A stretch of 64,000 bases of DNA from Phycisphaeraceae bacterium (GTDB taxonomy: Bacteria; Planctomycetota; Phycisphaerae; Phycisphaerales; Phycisphaeraceae): contig JADLFV010000144.1 of assembly GCA_020849625.1 (NCBI GenBank), positions 1-64,000 on the forward strand, given 5' to 3'. The number at the start of each line of letters is the position of its first letter. Positions within the stretch are counted from its first letter, which is position 1. This document shows positions 59,956-64,000 of this stretch, one piece after another. A model generated the notes under the pieces. The model saw only the letters and a program-made list of their open reading frames with translations. It was not told where the DNA came from and ran no database searches. A program made the translations under genes and the position numbers.

Positions 59956-61134
59956 TCATGTTCGCCGCGCCAGCATCTGCGTGTAGAGGTCATCGTAGGC
60001 CCGGTGCATGGTCTGCTGGTTGAAGTAGCGCTTGAGTCTGCGCAGCCCGGCAGCGCCCATAGCAGCTCGCAGGTGCGGATCGGTCAGCAGTGTGATGATG
60101 TTGTCCGCCAGGTTGCGGGGGTCGCGTCGCGGCGAGAGCAGGCCGTTGCGGCCATGATCCACCACCTCCGGATTGCCCCCGACCCGCGTGGCGCAGATCG
60201 CCAGACCGGCCGCCATCGCCTCCAGCAGCGTCACACTGATCCCTTCGCTCAGGCTCGACAGCAGAAACAGGTCCGCCCCCGGAAGTAGTTCATTTACGTC
60301 GTTGCGTACGCCCATGAAAATCACGCGCCCGCCCAACTCCAACTGCTCGACCTGCCGGCGGGCCTGCTCCATCAGTTCACCTTCGCCGACCAGCACCAGC
60401 TTCGCCCGCGGCACCTGTTGAGCGACGAAGGCGAAAGCGTGGATGGCGGTTTCGTGATCCTTGACCGGATGAAAGCGGGCCACCTGTATCAGCACCAGGT
60501 CGTGCCGATCGACGCCCATGCGCTTGCGCGCCTCGCGGCGTTGAGCGGGGGCGTTTTCGGTGACACTTCCGGGGGCGGGGGCGGGGATGCCGTTGTGGAT
60601 GACATCGATGCGATGCAGATCGATGCCTTCATTTTCTGCCAACGCCTGGCGAATGAACTGCCCCACCGCGGTGACTCGATCGCGGCGTCCCAGCAGCAGG
60701 CGGTTGGCCAGCAGATGGCTGACCTTCCGGGAATCGGGATAGTGGCGGCCGTGCTCGGTGAACAAGATGTGGCCGCGGAAGCCGCCGGGCATCCAGCGCG
60801 ACAGGGCGGCATAGAAGAACGGCGTGTACTGATGGGCGTGCAGCAGATCGATGCCGTGCTTTCGCGCCGCGCGGCCGAGGCGGCGAGCCACGGAGCAGTC
60901 GATGCCAGGCCGGCGACCCATGGCTTCGATGGCGAAACCCTCATCGCGCATTTGATCCGCCATCGAGCGCGGGGCGGCATCAACCGGGGTCACAGACCCC
61001 GGCTCAGTTTCATCCAGACACAGGAAGACAAAGCGATAACGATCGCCCAGCTTGCGGGCCAACTCGGCGGCCAGCACTTCCGCCCCAGCCAGGGCCAGCC
61101 GGTGCAGCACGTGCCCGATGACCGGCTTGGGCAT
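59956..61134 (-). CDS. GT4 glycosyltransferase with inserted palindromic repeat
   Basis: About 392 residues from the ATG at 61134. GHVLHRLALAGAEVLAAELA is the N-terminal domain start, IDVIHNGIP the middle, and ARFHPVKDHETAIHAFAFVA, LVLVGEGELM and LFLLSSLSEGISVTLLEAMA with the E-x7-E motif the nucleotide-sugar domain. It belongs to glycosyltransferase family 4, retaining. Residues 44-51 are EPGSVTPV, translated from a hairpin repeat (60982-61005) identical to one in the ABC ATPase gene; relatives normally pass from CLDE to the LRDEG helix without this piece. Two CTTCCGGGGG copies (60276, 60566) also lie in it, the second encoding APAPGS. Substrate unknown. Confidence 0.88.
   Translation of the reverse strand: MPKPVIGHVLHRLALAGAEVLAAELARKLGDRYRFVFLCLDETEPGSVTPVDAAPRSMADQMRDEGFAIEAMGRRPGIDCSVARRLGRAARKHGIDLLHAHQYTPFFYAALSRWMPGGFRGHILFTEHGRHYPDSRKVSHLLANRLLLGRRDRVTAVGQFIRQALAENEGIDLHRIDVIHNGIPAPAPGSVTENAPAQRREARKRMGVDRHDLVLIQVARFHPVKDHETAIHAFAFVAQQVPRAKLVLVGEGELMEQARRQVEQLELGGRVIFMGVRNDVNELLPGADLFLLSSLSEGISVTLLEAMAAGLAICATRVGGNPEVVDHGRNGLLSPRRDPRNLADNIITLLTDPHLRAAMGAAGLRRLKRYFNQQTMHRAYDDLYTQMLARRT
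60982..61005. repeat. Hairpin repeat inside the glycosyltransferase gene
   Basis: CCGGGGTC-aca-GACCCCGG (60984-61002) with flanks, identical over 24 bases to 35769-35792. In both genes it is read in the same frame, as EPGSVTPV. Confidence 0.85.
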
Positions 61135-61213
61135 CGAACCACGTTCATGTCGGTGCGTGATCATTGTCGCCAACATCGGTCAGCGCTCGGATCGGGCGTG
61201 AAACGGCAACCGA

Positions 61214-62629
61214 TCACAGCAACGGATCACCGGCCGACCGCCGCCACTGGGCCAACTGCTCTTGCAGGTAATGCTGCACCGCGGACATCGAACCGTGCCC
61301 GAACAGGTTCTGCGTCTCGTGCGGGTCTTCGATCAGGTCGTACAGCTCCCACTCGCCGGTGACGTGCCAGATGAGCTTGTGGGTGGCGCTGCGCACCATG
61401 CGCTGCTGGTAGCCGCGCCCGGCGTTGCCATCGTAACTGGCGAACACCTCCCCCCCGGAAGTCCCGCCCCCGGAAGACTTACCGGCCGCCATGGCCGCCA
61501 GGTTGCTGCCTGCGGGTGTTGGAACATCACAGAACTGAAGCATGGCCGCGGCCAGATCGCTGTGACTGGTCAGCTCCGTCACCTGCCGCGCCGAGCCGGG
61601 ACCGGGCGGCTTGACGATCAGCGGCACGCGCACGGCCGGGTCGTACAGGCACATCTTCTGGAACATGCCGCGGCTGCCCAGCATCTCGCCGTGGTCGGCG
61701 GTGAACACGATGGCCGCCTGCTCAAACCAGCCGCGCCGCTCCAGGGCCCGCAGCACCTGACCCATGCAGTCATCCAGCAGCGCCACCATGCCCAGGTACG
61801 CCGCCCACGCCTGCCGCCAGCCCTGTTCGCTCACGTGCGCTCCCAGTTGCCCGGGAATGTTGGCCAGACTGTTGACCGGCGAACCGGACAGCCACTTGCC
61901 CACCGTGGGCGGCAACTCGATGGTTTCCGGATCGTACATCTCCAGCCACTTGCGCGGGGCCCACAGCGGCGGATGCGCCAGCCAGAAATGGCAAAGCAGC
62001 GCCAGCGGCCGCTCATCGACGTAGCCGCTGATCATCTGCGCCGCCTGCTGGGCGATCAGGCGATCGAGAAACAGCTCCTCGCGCAGGGGAAACACGCCCA
62101 CGCGGGACGAGGCGGCGCTGAAGATCAAGGGCTTGGCGTTGTCGTAGTCCAGCACCGGATCGCGCATGGCGTTCAGATCGCCCAGCATTAATCCGCGCTG
62201 CCGCAGCGCTTCGTGATACTGCCCCACCGAAGCCGGGCCCACGAACTCAACGCCGGGAAGTTTTTCCGGCAGCGGCGGGTCGCTGCGCAAATGCGGGATG
62301 CCCACGTGCACCACGCGGTAGCCGGCCTCAACCAGCTTCTGCTGAAACAGCGGCACTTCCGGGGGCAGCGTGGCGTAGGGCATCTCATCGCGGGTCCAGC
62401 CGTTGATCAGCACGCCGTGGCGGAACGGTTCGGTACCACTGTAGATCGAGGCCCGGGCGGGCATGCCCTGGGGACAGTTGGTGAAGTGGCGATGGAAGAC
62501 CGTGGCGTACCGGGAAAGCACATCCAGGTGCGGTGTGCGAGCCAGCCCGCCCAGCACGTCGGCGCGCAACTGTGTCGCCAGCAGCAGCAACAAGGGCGGC
62601 TTACTCTGCGAAGCGGAGGGTTGATCCAT
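61214..62629 (-). CDS. Sulfatase-family protein lacking the formylglycine site
   Basis: About 471 residues from the ATG at 62629. TNCPQGMPARASIYSG near 50-65 aligns with the sulfatase motif C-x-P-S-R, but the Cys/Ser that becomes formylglycine is Gly (GMPAR). At the N-terminus, LLLATQLRADVLG aligns with the TTDQQRADALG type, with the metal-binding Asp replaced by Thr. VFTADHGEMLGSRGMF is still intact, as are the general alpha/beta features. It is therefore probably not a working sulfatase; it may bind its ligand or use another mechanism. KSSGGGTSGG, from two CTTCCGGGGG copies (61451, 61466), lies in a loop near 390. Divergent from the DUF167 gene. Confidence 0.82.
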   Translation of the reverse strand: MDQPSASQSKPPLLLLLATQLRADVLGGLARTPHLDVLSRYATVFHRHFTNCPQGMPARASIYSGTEPFRHGVLINGWTRDEMPYATLPPEVPLFQQKLVEAGYRVVHVGIPHLRSDPPLPEKLPGVEFVGPASVGQYHEALRQRGLMLGDLNAMRDPVLDYDNAKPLIFSAASSRVGVFPLREELFLDRLIAQQAAQMISGYVDERPLALLCHFWLAHPPLWAPRKWLEMYDPETIELPPTVGKWLSGSPVNSLANIPGQLGAHVSEQGWRQAWAAYLGMVALLDDCMGQVLRALERRGWFEQAAIVFTADHGEMLGSRGMFQKMCLYDPAVRVPLIVKPPGPGSARQVTELTSHSDLAAAMLQFCDVPTPAGSNLAAMAAGKSSGGGTSGGEVFASYDGNAGRGYQQRMVRSATHKLIWHVTGEWELYDLIEDPHETQNLFGHGSMSAVQHYLQEQLAQWRRSAGDPLL

Positions 62630-62665
62630 CAGCCGCAGCGTAACCTCGCTACCATAGGCTCCGCA

Positions 62666-62959
62666 ATGGCCGGCATATTGGAAGCAAGTGAAAATGGCAT
62701 CCTGCTGCACGTGAAGGTGGTGCCGGGCGCCAGCCGATCCTCGGTGGCGGGGGTGCTGGGCGATCGGCTGAAGCTGCGCGTGGCTGCCCCGCCCGAGGAC
62801 GGCAAAGCCAACGCCGCGGTGGTGGACCTGCTCAGCGCGGTCCTGGGTGTGCCGGCCCGGGACATCGAGTTGATCGCGGGCCACAGCCGCCCGCAGAAGA
62901 CGCTTCGGATCACGGGCCTGAATGTTGCTATGCTCCGCGACCGATTGGGATTGCTCTGA
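62666..62959 (+). CDS. DUF167/YggU (UPF0235) family protein
   Basis: 97 residues, normal for the family. LLHVKVVPGASRSSVAGVLG, then LKLRVAAPPEDGKANAAVVD and GHSRPQKTLRI, cover the whole domain. The family is small and widespread, often near yggT, and its biochemical role is unsettled. Its TGA overlaps the ATG of the deacetylase gene by one base, so the two are co-translated. Confidence 0.93.
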   Translation: MAGILEASENGILLHVKVVPGASRSSVAGVLGDRLKLRVAAPPEDGKANAAVVDLLSAVLGVPARDIELIAGHSRPQKTLRITGLNVAMLRDRLGLL

Positions 62960-63909
62960 TGCACACCGCCCTGCTCTACAGCGAACGATTTCTCCAGCAC
63001 GACACGGGCCCGGACCACCCCGAGCGACCCGACCGCCTGCGGGCGGTGGTGGACTGGCTCAACGAAGGGCGCTGCCTCTGGGACTGGTTCGAGCACATGC
63101 CCTTTGAGCCGGCCGACCCCGACGCCCCGCTGATGCTGCACGATCCGGTCTATGTCCGTCGTCTTCAGGCAGCCTGCGAAACCGGCGAACGCTACATTGA
63201 TTCGCCCGACTCGGCCATCTGCCCGCTCAGTTACGACATTGCCCTGCTGGCACTGGGCGCGGTGCTGACCGCCACCGATGCGGTGATGGCCCGCAAGGTG
63301 CACAACGCCTTCTGCCTCATCCGCCCGCCCGGGCATCATGCCGAGCGCGATCGCTCGATGGGCTTCTGCCTGTTCAACAATCCGGCCCTGGCGGCCGAGC
63401 ACATGATCCGTCACCACAAGCTGCAGCGCGTGGCGGTGGTCGATTTCGACGTGCATCACTGCAACGGCACGCAGCACCTGTTCGAGGAACGGGCCGACGT
63501 GCTGGTGGCTTCCGTGCATCGCGATCCGACCCATTTTTATCCCGGCACCGGCTTCGCGGATGAGCGCGGCCATGGAGCGGGCGAGGGTTACACACTCAAC
63601 GTGCCGCTACCGGCCGGCAGCGGTGATGGGGCCTACCGCGAGGCGTTCGAGCAGAAGATCCTGCCCGCCCTGGAGGAATACCAGCCGCAGGCCATGATCA
63701 TCTCCGCGGGTTTTGATCCCGCCACGGCCGATCCCATCGGGGGCATGAAGGTGAGCAACGACGGCTTCGAGTGGATGAGCCGGGAGTTGTTGAGCCAGGC
63801 CCGCAAGCACAGCGAAGGGCGTGTGGTGGCCGTGCTGGAAGGCGGCTATGATCTGGCCGCTCTGGCCCGCGGGACCGAACGCCTGCTCCAGCAGCTACAA
63901 TCCGCATGA
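62959..63909 (+). CDS. Histone deacetylase-family protein (AcuC/Aph type)
   Basis: 316 residues. DTGPDHPERPDRLRAVVDWL opens the fold; HDPVYVRRL follows; FCLIRPPGHHAERDRSMGFC carries the catalytic His pair; VVDFDVHHCNGTQHLFEE supplies the zinc Asp and His; GFDPATADPIGG the second Asp, and VLEGGYDLAALA the end. All active residues are present, so it should be a zinc deacetylase acting on acetylated lysine, polyamines or small amides. No natural substrate can be named. It overlaps the DUF167 gene by one base. Confidence 0.93.
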   Translation: MHTALLYSERFLQHDTGPDHPERPDRLRAVVDWLNEGRCLWDWFEHMPFEPADPDAPLMLHDPVYVRRLQAACETGERYIDSPDSAICPLSYDIALLALGAVLTATDAVMARKVHNAFCLIRPPGHHAERDRSMGFCLFNNPALAAEHMIRHHKLQRVAVVDFDVHHCNGTQHLFEERADVLVASVHRDPTHFYPGTGFADERGHGAGEGYTLNVPLPAGSGDGAYREAFEQKILPALEEYQPQAMIISAGFDPATADPIGGMKVSNDGFEWMSRELLSQARKHSEGRVVAVLEGGYDLAALARGTERLLQQLQSA

Positions 63910-63921
63910 TCCGTTGTTGAT

Positions 63922-64000
63922 GTGCGTAACATCTTCGCCCCTGTCGCCATCGTTTGCACTCTGTTGCCGATCTATCTTCTGATGACTGCAAAACCATCCC
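63922..64000 (+). CDS. Start of an exported or membrane protein (cut by the window edge)
   Basis: From a GTG at 63922 the frame stays open to the end: a short basic start (MRNIF) and a hydrophobic stretch (APVAIVCTLLPIYLLM) like a signal peptide or membrane segment. An overlapping ATG frame from 63920 stops after 20 codons. Too short to identify. Confidence 0.35.
   Translation, partial: MRNIFAPVAIVCTLLPIYLLMTAKPS

Noticed and set aside
38431..62629. SUMF1-like protein activating the sulfatase-like protein
   Set aside because: The SUMF1 part lacks key sequence and the sulfatase-like protein lacks the target Cys/Ser; they are also 21 kb apart.

Overview
The window is GC-rich bacterial chromosome, most likely from a planctomycete of the class Phycisphaerae. 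The reasons are the exported proteins that combine a type I dockerin-like tail (NLADLQILGDNWG) with a PEP-CTERM anchor, an isolated prepilin-type protein, planctomycete-style ECF sigma/anti-sigma pairs, and a cell-wall gene set (ftsW, an ftsQ-like gene, dacB) of the kind known in Phycisphaerae. No rRNA, tRNA, CRISPR array, prophage or complete insertion sequence was recognised, and no origin of replication. Nothing here was checked against a database; all identifications are from reading sequence motifs.

Layout. 0.3-9.3 kb is a carbohydrate locus: a leftward group (LacI regulator, DHDPS-family lyase, GH130 phosphorylase) faces a rightward run of exported proteins (two paralogous PEP-CTERM proteins, a prepilin-type protein, two paralogous sialidase-fold proteins). 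9.5-11.9 kb is an ECF sigma factor / anti-sigma / lipoprotein operon. 12-23 kb carries a beta-helix protein, an ArnT-like glycosyltransferase, a large GH78 rhamnosidase and exported unknowns. 23-30 kb is housekeeping: dnaK, an HU-like protein, argD, a RicT/PSP1 protein. 30.5-33 kb is a second sigma/anti-sigma/exported-protein operon. 33.4-36.4 kb is a GntR/ABC transporter operon with a clear promoter, an overlapping operator and a heptamer repeat in its leader. 36.8-45 kb holds dnaB, a SUMF1-sialidase fusion, a cupin, a URO-D-like protein and two exported proteins. 45.2-49 kb is a leftward run with upp, a yeast-type cytosine deaminase, a zinc-ribbon/prepilin-like chimera and an ftsQ-like gene. 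49-64 kb has sixA, a fused ResB-CcsA cytochrome c assembly protein, ftsW, an HDOD protein, dacB, a GT4 glycosyltransferase, a sulfatase-like protein lacking its catalytic residue, a DUF167 protein and a histone-deacetylase-family protein.

The most unusual signal is not a gene. The ten-mer CTTCCGGGGG occurs 21 times on the two strands, where about half a copy would be expected from base composition, and 20 of the 21 copies lie inside genes. In dnaK, a sulfatase-like gene, a phytase-like gene and an exported-protein gene it is read as Gly-rich TSGG segments. Separately, several families of small palindromic elements (two hairpins, often inside an outer stem) lie between genes, and some have evidently entered coding sequence in frame: the same 24-bp hairpin encodes EPGSVTPV in both an ABC ATPase and a glycosyltransferase, and a 95-bp element forms the linker between ResB and CcsA. 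Stem bases change in compensating pairs between copies, so structure appears to be what is conserved.
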